Source: Mycoplasma nasistruthionis (GTDB taxonomy: Bacteria > Bacillota_I > Bacilli_A > Mycoplasmatales > Metamycoplasmataceae). From it: a stretch of 64,000 nt of DNA. Positions within the stretch are counted from its first letter, which is position 1. Each line of letters opens with the position of its first letter. Shown in pieces: positions 11,747 to 21,856 of this stretch. The DNA lies in NCBI RefSeq assembly GCF_006228185.1, contig NZ_CP040825.1:186001-250000 (forward strand), read 5' to 3'. The position numbers were made by a program, and so were the translations under genes. The notes below the pieces were generated by a model. That model had not been told where the DNA came from. It was given only the letters and a program-made list of their open reading frames with translations, and ran no database searches.

Positions 11747-12502
11747 GTTATTTAAAAAAGTTATTTTGATTAAGTTGAAATATTCTAAATAAGCCTTATT
11801 TTGTTGATTTGTAATAAATATTTCTTTGACAATTTCACCATTTAAAGATTCAACTACTTTTAATGTGTTTTGAAATACTTTTAGACATTCAAAAGGAGTA
11901 TAACTTTTAAATTCTGGGTATTTTAGACTAACTTTTAAAACAATATATTCAAAAATAGCTCTTAAAATCAAAATCATAATATCATTCAAACTTTTAATAT
12001 TATTAATTGAGCTATCATTTGAATTTTGATTTATTTTGCTTAAAATAGTGTCTTTATTTTCAGTCAGTAAATTAATTAACTTTAAATCTTTTAGCTCTAC
12101 GTCACTGCTGTTTAAGTTAAAGATGAAATTATTTTGTATGAAATAGTTAAGCACAAAAGTAGTTAATTTCTTTTGTTGTATTTTATTGGCGAAGCCAAAT
12201 AAGTTCAGTTGATTTATAATGTTTTCTAAGACAGATACACCATAATTAACTATCTTTGTTTCCAATAAATTTGCACTTAAGTTTTTTAAGATTAATTCCT
12301 TAACATACTGTTTATTTTCAGTAATTGAAATATTTTCAATTGTATTTCTAATTGTACTTATAGGATCTGGGTTTAGTTTTTCTAGGTTTTCTAATCTACC
12401 AATACCAATTTGGTTGCTATAACCTTTAGCAAACCCATTTGATACCGCTACAAAAATATAGGTGTGATCCTTTCTTTTTGCCTTATAACAATAAATTTGT
12501 TG
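11729..12502 (-). pseudogene. Internally deleted IS1634/IS4-type transposase remnant
   Basis: An open frame of about 257 codons runs from a stop at 12503-12505 to TAG at 11729. Its first part (YIFVAVSNGFAKGY, NQIGIGRLENL, then NYGVSVLENIINQLNLFG) resembles the N-terminus of mycoplasma IS1634-type transposases. Its last ~90 residues resemble their C-terminal region. The long DDE catalytic core expected between them is missing, since full-length members are roughly twice this size. No ATG begins the frame; a TTG at 12263-12265 could start a 178-aa product. No clear terminal inverted repeats were found. The likely history is insertion followed by an internal deletion and loss of the 5' end. The family call rests on remembered motif patterns and is moderate. 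Confidence 0.5.
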
Positions 12503-12548
12503 CTAATATTATTTAAATTATAAAGACATATAGACTAAAAGTAAAATA

Positions 12549-12571
12549 AAATTCTCGTAATCACGAGAATT
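12549..12571 (-). terminator. Terminator of the pncB operon
   Basis: AATTCTCGT / ACGAGAATT forms a 9-bp stem with a 4-nt loop. It is followed on the minus strand by a T-rich stretch just past the pncB stop. Confidence 0.75.
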
Positions 12572-12577
12572 AATAAA

Positions 12578-13585
12578 CTATTTATTGTATTTAATTAAGT
12601 TAGGATTTAAACGATAAAAACGACCTTCTTTTGCTTGTTTTTTACCGTTTAATATAGTTGCATCAGCAGAAAACGAGTTATTTAACTTAAATATACTTTG
12701 CCCTACTCCATAATAATCAACCGGAACTGAAAGTTCTTCGAATAAGGCTATTTTTTGCGCATCAAAGCCAGACGATACTACAATTTTATAGTCATTAGCC
12801 CCTGCTTGATTTAGAGCTTTTCTTAAGTTAATTATCTGGTCAGGATTAACTCCGAATTTAGGTTCTTGATTATCAAACATATGGTCAATCATGTTTTTTG
12901 AAGTGTCAACTCTAACACCTCAAACTTTGTCTTTTAAAGCTTCATATACTCTCAAAGAATCTTTTATAACATCATTATGATAATCTACTAAAGCAATCAG
13001 TTTGTCATTTGGGAAAATTTCATGATAAGCTTTAGCAGCTTCAACTACATCACCATCAAAACCTTGAATTAAAGCATGTGGCATGCTTCCAAAAACCGCA
13101 TTTTCATTATGATTGATTGCTTGTTTTTGGGCTAAAGTCGACATTATTTTAATTCCTCCTATTTCAACAGCTTGCGCATCAACAGGTTGATTTAAATAGT
13201 GATCAGCTCTATCACCCATAAAAATAACAGGTTTATTTCCAGCAGCTTGAACACAGTGATAGGCATTGGTTGCAATTGATGTATATCTAGCTAAAATACC
13301 GTCAATCATTCCTTCTCAAATACCAAAATCTTGATAGTGTCCTTCTAGTTCTAAAACAATATCTAAATTATTGATTTTTGCACCATCTGGTAGATATTTA
13401 ATAGAATATTTGCTTGTATCTGTTTCTGATTTTAAAAGTTCTAAAACTTGCTTCATTCCAGCTAATATCGAATTGTCTTTTCGTTGAAAAAACTGCATAA
13501 CAATGACGTTGTTTGGCTTTTTAGAAGCTAGAACTTTAGCAGTTTTAGCAAAATATGCTGCTGTATAATCTTTTTTATTGTTCAT
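12578..13585 (-). CDS. pncB: Nicotinate phosphoribosyltransferase
   Basis: The 335-aa protein joins nicotinate to PRPP (with ATP) to give nicotinate mononucleotide, the entry step of NAD salvage. Recognisable stretches are the N-terminal KDYTAAYFAKTAKVL, the central GSMPHALIQGFDGD, VDYHND and GVRVDTS, and the C-terminal VVSSGFDAQKI and GVGQSIF, which match short Gram-positive/mycoplasma NAPRTase. Two internal TGA codons are read as Trp. The ATG at 13583-13585 is preferred over the TTG one codon earlier and overlaps the end of the upstream membrane-protein gene by 11 bp. The product feeds NadD, whose gene (21857) is frameshifted in this sequence. Confidence 0.92.
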
Positions 13586-14504
13586 CAAAGAAACCTTCTT
13601 CTTGTGAATTTATTGCGTGGTGTTTAAGTGATTGTAAATGTAAGTGTAGTTTGTTTTTTAAGTCTGGATGGACAAAATAAAATGGTTGTAAAGCTTTTTG
13701 ATTTGGTTGCAATACTCTGAAGAATTTTCTTAAGCAAAATCCAATAATTGGGGCTGTTAAAAAAGCCATCAAGAATAAAATAATGTCTAGTAAAACGACA
13801 ATAAAAGTATCTCCACCGTTGTATCCTAAAGGTTCATAAAAAGAAACAACTTTGTATATAACTACACCACGATCTAACTCAGTTCCACCAAAATCCATAA
13901 ATTTATGACCAGTGAAATAAATAATTAAAGTGAAAAAGAAATATGAAACTGGATAAATAGCCAAGAATCAAATAGCATTATTCGATATTTTAACATAGTG
14001 TCTTAGTCAGAAAAATGTTGACAGACCTAAAGCAGGGGCAAAAGCGTGCATGATTAATGTTTTAACCATTTCAAAAATATTTTGATTTGTAAAAATCCCA
14101 TCATAAACTGCCACTCCACTTCAGTAAACAAGCACTGTGATGATAATATAAACTAATGAACCAAAATAAAACTTTTGAGCACGATATGAATTTTTATAAA
14201 ATGGAAATGTGGCAAGTGAAATAGCCATAGTTAAGTTGCTAATAAAAGTAAATCACTTCGTTGAACCACCTCAAAAAATTTCAGTTGCATTAGGGTAAAT
14301 ATAAGTTTCTTTAACACTACTATCAATGTTTGCTGATTCTATTACTTTACTTACTGATTCGAAGGCTTCATAAACTTTAACACTTCTAAAATGTCATTCT
14401 AAAATTGTTGTTATTAGATAAGTTAATAATAAAATAACACCGATTGAAAAACAATATCAATCGATTTTATTGAAAAATAAAAAATTCCTTAAAAATAATT
14501 TCAT
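13575..14504 (-). CDS. Polytopic membrane protein, DUF1600-like
   Basis: The 309-aa protein has about six hydrophobic helices. The first (FCFSIGVILLLTYLITTI region) follows a short basic N-terminus, and the last is followed by a basic, His-rich cytoplasmic tail (HLHLQSLKHH). The HAFAPALGLSTFFW and MDFGG stretches suggest the mycoplasma-restricted DUF1600 group, recalled from the general pattern and not searched. It lies between a small membrane-protein gene and pncB and overlaps the latter, so it is probably co-transcribed. Transport or enzymatic activity cannot be deduced; a nicotinate-related role is only a context guess. Confidence 0.65.
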
Positions 14505-14516
14505 AATTCTAATCCT

Positions 14517-14846
14517 TTACCTTTTGTAAAAAAACACTATCAAAGCTATGCTTATACCAACTATGATTGCTATAAAAAAAACACAAAGTAAACTTCAAAT
14601 TGCTTTTCTAAGATAGAAATTACGCTTAAGTTTGTTATAAACTAGCTTGTTAGCACTGAGATTTGAATCTTTGATTTTGTTTTTTTGTAATTCAGATTTT
14701 AATTTGATGAGTTGATTTAAGTATTGCTTAGTGTTTTTTTTAAATAATTTATTAGTGGCTTTAAGTTGTAGTTTCTCAATTTCATTATCAATTTCACGAA
14801 TAAAGAAACTTCGATAAAAACCATAATTTAAATTATCTGATTTCAT
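14517..14846 (-). CDS. Small protein with one C-terminal membrane helix
   Basis: The 109-aa protein has a highly charged, Lys-rich N-terminal ~80 residues predicted to be helical, then a single hydrophobic segment (SLLCVFFIAIIVGISIALIVFF) ending in YKR. The topology is therefore tail-anchored. The ATG shares one base with the stop of the Asp23-like gene upstream (TAATG), indicating translational coupling. In Firmicutes, Asp23 proteins are held at the membrane by a small partner, AmaP. This gene could be an unrelated functional counterpart, but no sequence relationship was recognised. Confidence 0.7.
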
Positions 14847-15157
14847 TAGTAAATATCTAATAAAATTACTTGAACATTTTTAGGTTTTTTATCAATTAGT
14901 GCCCGAACACTTTCTTCAATATCAAAGGTTAAATCTTTAACAATTGAATAAGGGTCATGCTCTTTAGTTATGTTTTTTAACTTAATTTCAATTAAAATGT
15001 TTAAGTTTGAATGATCTGGATCTATCTCTAATTTAGGCACAGAACTTTTAATGACATTTTTTGCGCTTGAAATAACTAGTTCAATCGCATTTAACAGCGC
15101 ACTTTCTTGAACTATATAAGTTTGGTTTGAATTATATGAAACATTAATTCAATTCAT
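14846..15157 (-). CDS. Asp23/Gls24 (YqhY)-like protein
   Basis: The 103-aa protein has the small alpha/beta pattern of the Asp23/Gls24 family: an N-terminal strand, a helix with ALLNAIELVISS, two strands (NILIEIKLKNI and VQVILLDIY) and an amphipathic helix (IEESVRALID). The true start is ATG 15155-15157, read through a TGA Trp codon at residue 3, not the GTG at 15038. It overlaps the efp stop by one base. In Bacillus, yqhY also follows efp and precedes nusB, which supports the call. The family is linked to envelope homeostasis; the role in wall-less mycoplasmas is unknown. Confidence 0.6.
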
Positions 15158-15720
15158 TATTTATTTGCTTTTCCAACGTATTTACCTGTTTCAGATGAAA
15201 CTGTAATTACGTCTCCTTCTTTAATAAACATAGGTGTTTCTAGTTCGAAACCTGTTTCAACAGTAACTTTCTTTTGAGGATTATTAGTTGTGTTTCCTTT
15301 AACTGCATCAGGTGCTACTGTAACAACTAAATCAATATTTACTGGTAATTCAATATCTAAAACTTCTTCTTGGAATTTTCTGATTTGAACTTCATTACCT
15401 TCTTTTAAGAAGTTTAATTCTCATTCAACTAATGAAACAGGGATTGAAACTTGTTCATATGTTTCATTATCCATTAAAATAATGCTTTCTCCATCAGAGT
15501 ATAGGTAGTTCATTTTTCTTTTATAAATGTGAGCACGTTTAACTTTATCTCCACCTGTATAGGTTTTAATAGTTGTTGAACCTGTTCTTAAGTTTTTAAC
15601 TTTAGCTTTAACATTAGCTTGTCCACGTCCTTGTTTAGAGTGTGTTGCTTCTAATACAACAAAAATTTCACCCTCATCTTGGAAAGTGATACCTGGTTTA
15701 AATTCGTTTACATTAACCAT
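15157..15720 (-). CDS. efp: Translation elongation factor P
   Basis: The 187-aa protein has all three beta-barrel domains of EF-P: KOW-like domain I (FKPGITFQDEGEIFVVLEATHSKQGRGQA), domain II (SIPVSLVEWELNFLKEGNEV) and the C-terminal OB domain (KVTVETGFELETPMFIKEGD). EF-P relieves ribosome stalling at consecutive prolines. The start ATG follows an AGGAG site. A TATAAT box lies about 33 bp upstream on the minus strand (15753-15758), so efp leads the operon that continues with the Asp23-like gene, the small membrane protein and probably pncB. Confidence 0.95.
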
Positions 15721-15752
15721 GTTTTTCTCCTTAGTCTGTTGATATTTTTTAA

Positions 15753-15758
15753 ATTATA
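15753..15758 (-). promoter_or_regulatory. -10 box of efp
   Basis: On the minus strand this reads TATAAT, 33 bp before the efp ATG, in the divergent region shared with the rightward gene at 15871. Confidence 0.55.
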
Positions 15759-15870
15759 TATTAATTTATTTGCTTACTAAACAACAGCTTAATTTTTTAG
15801 TAAAAAATAGCATTATTTTTTTATTTAGTTCAATTAGTTTAAATTCTTACTTATTTAATGAGGAGTTAAA

Positions 15871-16260
15871 ATGAACCAAATTTACTTATTCAACCTTTAC
15901 CAACTGAAAGAAAAATTTAATTATGCATTATTTAAAGGTAAGCAAAATAAAACTTATGTACTGCCAATAATGGAAAAAGACAACTTTGTATATTTTTGTC
16001 GTGTGCAAAAATATACTAAAAACAATGGTGTACATCTTTTATCACCAATAATCACTCAGAAAAATACTGATTATTTTGTTAATTTTGAATGAATTTATAA
16101 AACAGATGCAAAACTGTTTTTGAATGATACTTTCTATATACATGACGATATTTTTAAAGATAAAATTAACCCAATGAATGAAATACAAATCTTAAATTCA
16201 TTTAACATTATTCTTAAAAACAAACTTTATCGCTCTACTACTGTTTCATACCGTTTATAA
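15871..16260 (+). CDS. Hypothetical 129-aa protein
   Basis: The ATG at 15871 follows a GAGG ribosome-binding site. The protein is basic, aromatic-rich and soluble, with alternating short strands (YALFKGKQNKTYVLPIMEKDNFVYFCRV) and no signal peptide or membrane segment. The strand-rich start is loosely like small MazF/PemK-type barrels, but no diagnostic residues were recognised and no antitoxin gene adjoins it, so no function is proposed. It is followed by a weak hairpin and stands alone between the efp operon (divergent) and a membrane-protein gene. Confidence 0.7.
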
Positions 16261-16286
16261 ATTCCCATTTTAAATGGAATTTTTTA
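16261..16286 (+). terminator. Weak terminator
   Basis: ATTCCCAT and ATGGAAT pair with one bulged C, followed by a run of T, directly after the stop of the 129-aa protein. Confidence 0.5.
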
Positions 16287-16338
16287 AAAAAGTAAGTTTT
16301 TTAAAATTTATAAATTTAGATAACTTATAATTAGTTTT

Positions 16339-17946
16339 ATGTATATAAATGAAAATTCAAAAGAAATTGACTTAAACGATTCAGAAAATCGGTATAGTCA
16401 AGAAAATAAAAATTATTATTTAAAATTTAAAAAATACCATCTAGTTAAAATTAGCTTTTCGTTCCTTATTTCAAGTGTTATTATGCTTTTAGCACTAGTT
16501 TTTTTAACTTTTGCAATTCTTAGTGCACTCGATGTATTTGGCGAAATTAAGAATGACAAAAAGAATTTAGCAGGCATATCAAATTATATTTGATACTTTG
16601 TTGGGTTCGTGTTTTTAGCCTCTGTTTCGATGTTGAGGTCTTGAAATCAATATGTCTTATTTGCAGATGCGATTTTAACTGCCAAAATTGATTTTTCAAA
16701 AACGCAACAAAAGTTCAGAAATAAATTAATGAAATTATTCCTTAATAAATCAGGGGTATTTGTTTATTATTTCTGTTCAGTTTTTCTATTTTTTATAAAC
16801 TGACCGATTTTACTCTGATTAGCATCCAAAACTACTTATACAAATCAATTTAACCAAGAAATTCAGGGTGAAAAATATTTAGAAGACAAAAGTTATTTTA
16901 AAAAAACAGTTTTAAGTTATTTAAACAATCAAGAAGATAGCACACTTGCTCGTTTAAGCAAATCAAGTTTAATTTATACCATTCAAGAATTAGCAATTTC
17001 AGGTATTGCCTTAGCTTTATTTTTATTAGTAACTACAATTACTAAAACAACTGGAGCAAGTAAAATAGGTCTTTCATTAGAATATATTTTTTATATTGTT
17101 TTTGCCCTTCTTTTACCAATTGTTAAAGCTATGATTCTTGCAGTTATTGCTGATTTTAGTTTACTACTATTTACTGGTAGAATTTGATCTTACTACTGAA
17201 TGTATGCATTAGTTGGAATAGTTATTGTTTTAATTACAAAAGGTTTTATTTATCTGCTGAAAAATAAAAAACTTTGAAGTGCTTATGTAGCAATTTCTAT
17301 TATTGTAATATCATTCATTATCTTTTTAGCCCTATATATCTATGTTTTAGATTCAAATAATGAAGCATTTTATGCTAAAGTGAAAGTTGAGGGTTCTAAA
17401 AAATCAATATCAACGCTCAATACAGAAAATCCTTTAATTAGAATTAGTGAAACATTTGGTTTCAAAAGCCTAAGCAGTGGAACATTGACCATAATCACTG
17501 CGTTAGTAGGACTTTTAATCTTTTTACTAATTAGTTTCACAATAATCTTAACTTTGATTAAATGATCTAGCTTAAGAGTCGATTCAAAAGAAAATCAAAA
17601 CACAAAAGTTAATTGAATTAATAAAAAACTAGCTTTTGCAAGTCATTTAGTAAAAGATAACTTCTACGATAAAAGCATTTTATTTGTTAAACTCTTATCA
17701 TTAGTTATTTCGATTTTTATTATTGTTAGATGGTTAGGTGGACCAATTTTATACATTAATTATGCAAATGCATTTTTAGGGAGAACTTATACAGTAAAAG
17801 ATAACTTTGTCATATTAATGATTCCAATAGTTTTAAGATCTGGAATTGCAATTCCGGTTTATACATTTTTATTACTAAGTTTATATGGTGCTTTATCATT
17901 TATTCAAAATAATTTTGTTTCTAAAAACAAAAAAGGAAAATACTAA
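16339..17946 (+). CDS. Large polytopic membrane protein, unknown
   Basis: The 535-aa protein has a short charged N-terminus and roughly ten hydrophobic segments spread over the length (for example near residues 37-65, 83-100, 140-165, 215-235, 250-280, 288-305, 315-335, 385-405, 450-475 and 485-515). Eight or so TGA codons are read as Trp. Between helices are short Lys/Asn-rich loops. No transporter signature, ATP-binding motif or catalytic motif was recognised. The ATG has no obvious strong Shine-Dalgarno site. A good hairpin terminator follows immediately. It is probably an orphan membrane transporter or scaffold, but that is a guess. Confidence 0.75.
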
Positions 17947-17972
17947 AAAGCAAGTTTCTGACTTGCTTTTTT
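17945..17972 (+). terminator. Terminator after the membrane protein
   Basis: AAAAAGCAAGT / ACTTGCTTTTTT forms an 11-bp stem with a 5-nt loop and terminal T-run. Confidence 0.85.
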
Positions 17973-18032
17973 AAATAAATCCAACTTTTTATCATTTTCT
18001 AGTTTTCTTTTTAACTAAAAGTTAAAAAAATA

Positions 18033-18038
18033 TATAAT
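18033..18038 (+). promoter_or_regulatory. -10 box of the nusB-rluB operon
   Basis: TATAAT lies 30 bp before the nusB ATG, between the preceding terminator and an AAAGGGG-type ribosome-binding site. No other promoter is evident until gyrA. Confidence 0.55.
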
Positions 18039-18067
18039 TTAAAAAAGACTTATTAAAGGGGTTAAAT

Positions 18068-18550
18068 ATGCATTCAGAAAGAGCCAAAAAATCAAGACGT
18101 CAGGTCAGAATTGACATAATAAACGTTATTTATAAGTATGAACTTTTAGGTAAACCAATTGACCTAGTTGAAGTGTTCAATGAGAATAGCGATTTGACTC
18201 AAAGAGACTTAGCTAGAATTAAAAACATAAAAGATAATTATGATTTTTTCAAAGATACAATTTTAATTAAATTATTTAACACAAACTGAGATTGAAACAG
18301 AGTTTCTCCACTGCTTAGAGCAATTTTAATTAATGGTGTTGAAGAATTTTTCACTCTACATCCAAAAATTGTTATTAATGAAGCTATTGAAATTACCAAA
18401 TTATATTTCCTAGTTGATACAAAAGAAGAAATCGACCTAGGTTGAAAAACTAACGAAAGCAATTACTACAAATTCATTAATGGAATTTTAGAAAACGCAT
18501 ATAAAGTTCTACTAAAAATGGAACGTATTGATGTTGAAAATGATAATTAA
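18068..18550 (+). CDS. nusB: Transcription antitermination factor NusB
   Basis: The 160-aa all-helical protein fits NusB. It has the N-terminal RRQVRIDIINVIYKYELLG (the helix usually reading R..A...LYQ), then the family core SPLLRAILINGVEEFF, NEAIEITKLYF and the closing KFINGILENA. NusB binds boxA RNA with NusE (S10) in rRNA antitermination. It heads an operon behind a TATAAT and GGGG ribosome-binding region. The next gene overlaps its last 11 bases. Confidence 0.9.
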
Positions 18551-19052
18551 ACAGTTTAATGCAATTAAACTGCTTTTTCTACGAGCTTCATATCGTTGAC
18601 ATTATGATAGTTTAGTTAAAAAATTAAATTTTACTTTACAAACCTTTTATGACATGGATATTTTGCAACAAAAAAACTTGAACGAAGTAGTTGTTAAGAA
18701 ACATGTTTTAAAAGCCAAAAATTTAAATGAACTAATTAGAAAATTTAATAATAACTTGAAGTTCCAAGAAGTTTCAGAAAGAGATAAAAAAATGATTTTT
18801 TCATTTTATTATTTCTTTTTTTATCAAACATTCGTTAAGTATTTCAACAAAGCTAATTTAGAATTTGAATACAACTTAATTGACTTATCAATAGATGATT
18901 CAAATTATTCAGGTCGTAAAGAAAAAAGAAAAATTTTTGAAATTAACTTAAACAACGCAAAACGCCAACATTATTATCGTTTTTTAGACCATTTTCAAAC
19001 CAAGCCAGATTACAACTTAATCTTGATTAAATTACTTAGAAAGGTGCTTTAA
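18540..19052 (+). CDS. Conserved hypothetical protein between nusB and sufS
   Basis: The 170-aa basic protein starts at ATG 18540 inside the 3' end of nusB (ATGATAATTAA overlap), so translation is coupled. It is predicted to be mostly helical, with an aromatic-rich middle (FSFYYFFFYQTFVKYF) that is amphipathic rather than a clear membrane span. No catalytic motif was recognised. A hairpin-like stretch at 18552-18576 followed by T lies inside the coding region; because the frame continues through it, it is not treated as a terminator. Function unknown. Confidence 0.7.
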
Positions 19053-19058
19053 AACTTT

Positions 19059-20222
19059 ATGAAAAGTCAAGATATTCGAGACCAGTTTCCTTCATTAAAG
19101 AAAGTTACTTATTTTGATTCAGCTGCTTTAGTTTTAAAACCTCAAGTAGCGATTGATGCGATGGTTGATTATTACACAAACATAGCAACATCTTCAAGAA
19201 GCGCTGATACGCCTATGGGTAATTTGGTTAATTCAACTATTAATCGTGTTAGAGATAAAGTTGCAGACTTATTAGATGCTAGTCCATCTGAAATTATTTT
19301 TACTAGTGGAACTACTGAATCAATTAATTTGTTTGCGCAAATGTTTAAACAGTTGATTAAATCAAAAGATATTATTTTACTTAATGCATACAATCACTCC
19401 TCTAACATTATTCCTTGACTTGAAATGGCTAAAGAAGTAGATGCTGAAGTAATAATTTCTGAAGATATTACAAGCGAGATGCAAAAACTAGGTTCAAAAA
19501 TTAAATTGGTAGCCTTTGCACAAGAAACAAATACTTTTAATCAGCATTTTGATATTAATCAAATATCTGCATTAGCTAAAGCAAATAACACTATCATTTT
19601 TAATGATGCTGCTCAAGCTATAAGTCATGAAAAAGTTTCTATGGAACTTTCAGATATTGTGGTTTTTAGCACTAACAAGTTTTACGGGCCTACTGGAATG
19701 GGTGTTTTGGCTATTAAAAAACCTATTTTAACAAAGCTTAGACCTGTTAAATTTGGTGGGGGCTCAGTTAATGAGATATTAAAAGATAATACTTGGTCGC
19801 TTAAGAAAACAATTTCAGCATTTGAACCAGGGACACCTGATATTGCCGGTTTTTTCATGTTTGATAAATCGTTAGACTTTTTTGAATCCATTAGTTATAA
19901 CTATACACAAAGTAAATTAAACACTTTATCAAAATATTTACATGAAAAACTTAATAAATTAGAAAATGTTGAAGTATTTTCAAAATCAGGTGATTATATA
20001 GCTTTAATTAATGTTAAAGATATAAATGCGCAAGATGTTGCCACTTATCTAGGGACAAAAGGCATTGTGACAATCGCTGGAATTTTTTGTGCACCTTACT
20101 TAAGAAATATTCAACAAAACTATTCTTTCCTAAGAATTTCGTTAGGAATATACAATAACTTTGAAGACATTGATAAATTAATTCATGAATTAGAAAACGG
20201 AGGTGATTTTTATGCATTTTAA
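19059..20222 (+). CDS. sufS: Cysteine desulfurase (SufS/Csd type)
   Basis: The 387-aa PLP enzyme takes sulfur from cysteine as a persulfide for Fe-S or thio-modification pathways. Seen are the N-terminal YFDSAALVLKP, SGTTESIN, NDAAQAISH, the PLP lysine in STNKFYGPTG (K207), a GTPDIAGF-type loop and a conserved position for the catalytic cysteine in IFCAPYL (C344). The latter lacks the usual RAGHHC context. One TGA is read as Trp after SSNIIP. The 3' end overlaps sufU by 11 bp. The pair is the minimal SufSU system of Gram-positives. Confidence 0.93.
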
Positions 20223-20622
20223 TCCAAACGAAGCTCGCGAACTAATTATGAATCATTATTCAAAACCACAAAATAAAACAACTTTAGAATCAGATTTTGA
20301 AACTTTTTTCAGCACAACTTGCTCAGATAAATTAATGCTTAAAGCAACTTGAAAAGATAATGTTTTACAAGATGTTTCATTTGACGGTCATGGATGTGCT
20401 ATTTTTATGGGTGCTACAGATATTTTTCTAAACATCATAAAAGGGAAAACACAACAGGAAATCAATGACTTAGCAATGCTGTTTGATCGTTTTGTAAATT
20501 TAAAAGAATTAAGTGATTCTGAAATTCAGTCACTAGGTGATTTATGAGTTTTCTTTAATGTTAAGAAACACTTAAACAGAGTTAATTGCGCTCTTTTAAC
20601 ACCTAATGCACTTAAAAAATAA
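20212..20622 (+). CDS. sufU: SufU-type sulfur acceptor / Fe-S scaffold
   Basis: The 136-aa protein has the SufU metal/sulfur site: C37-S-D39, C62 in GHGCAIF and C126 in RVNCALL, matching the three-Cys-one-Asp zinc site of Bacillus SufU. SufU accepts persulfide sulfur from SufS. It starts inside the last codons of sufS behind GGAGGTG, a strong ribosome-binding site, and its stop overlaps the dinB start as TAATG. Confidence 0.92.
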
Positions 20623-21851
20623 TGAAGCCTGTTATTTTCCATGTTGACTTCGACAGTTATTTTGTTAGTGCTGCCAGAGTTAAAAATCCAAAACTAAAAA
20701 ATTTTCCAATTGCTATTTCAAGGGATAAAAGTCATGCAATTGCGGTTTCTGTAAGTTATGAATTAAAAAAACAAGGTGTAAAAACTGGAATGAAAAATTA
20801 TGAAATTAAGCAGATTGTTCCAGATGCCATTTTTATACCTTCTGACATGGATTTATACGTTAGTTTATCTAATAAAATTTTTAGTTACATTAAAAATAAG
20901 TATAGTCAAAACATTTCAGTAGCTTCGATTGATGAATGTTTTTTAGATGTAACAAATTTAATTAAGCAAAAACAAATACAACCTAAAGAACTTGCTTTAC
21001 AAATGCAAAGTGATATTTTGAATGTATTTCAAATTCCGATTACTATTGGTATTTCACATAATAAATTTTTCGCAAAAATGACTACCAACATTTCAAAACC
21101 TTTTGGTATTGGATTTACTGATGAAAATAATTATCAAGATCAATTTTACAATCTTGACATTAAAGAATTTCATGGAATTGGTCGTAAAAATTCTCAAAAA
21201 CTTAAGGATATAGGGATAAAAACAATTGGAGATTTTGCTAAGTGCGAAATTTCAGACCTTAAATTGCAAGCAATTTTTGGTAGGACTTTACAAGATTTTT
21301 TAGATAAACTTAATCCTGATATCTGAGAAAATGTAATTTATAAGGAAGAATTGCCTTCAGGAATCGGTAATGAGAAAACATTTACTGATTATGATTTAGC
21401 ATTAGAGTATAAAGTTAATGCATTAACTGAATTAAGTGAAAAAGTTTCAAAAAGAGTTAGAGCTGAAAATTTAGCAGGTGATGTAGTTGTAGTCACTATT
21501 CGCGAAAGAAATAAAGTTTGAATTTCTAAACAAATGAAGCTTTCTAAATACATAAACAGTGCGCAGGAACTTTATAGTGTAGCTTATTATATATTTAAAA
21601 AATATTTTAACAACAAAGATTTTATAGGTATTGGAGTTAGATTAACTTCACTAAAACCAGTTAAACAATTATATAAACCAATAAATCTATTTAACTTACA
21701 AGAATTAAACAGCAAACCATTGTTTGAACAAGTCTTAAGTGAGCAAGGTTCTGACTTGCATCGCAAAGCTTTATTGGTTTTAGCTGATTTAAGTTTCGAA
21801 AATGAACAAGAATCAAAAGATAAAACAACTTTTGGACTATATAGAAAGTAG
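20622..21851 (+). CDS. dinB: Y-family DNA polymerase IV
   Basis: The 409-aa lesion-bypass polymerase shows the palm metal ligands D9 (FHVDFDSYF) and D104-E105 (SIDECFLD). It also has the IGISHNKFFAKM motif, the thumb HhH region (FHGIGRKNSQKLKDIGIKTIGD) and a full little-finger domain after residue ~235. Catalysis of translesion synthesis is expected. Its placement between Fe-S genes and nadD appears to be simple operon packing. Confidence 0.94.
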
Positions 21852-21856
21852 GGAAA

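Noticed and set aside
13586-13588. TTG start for nicotinate phosphoribosyltransferase
   Set aside because: An ATG follows immediately with better ribosome-binding spacing.
18552-18576. Hairpin followed by T resembling a terminator after nusB
   Set aside because: It lies inside the next gene, whose frame starts in nusB and continues through it, so it is not placed as an operon end.
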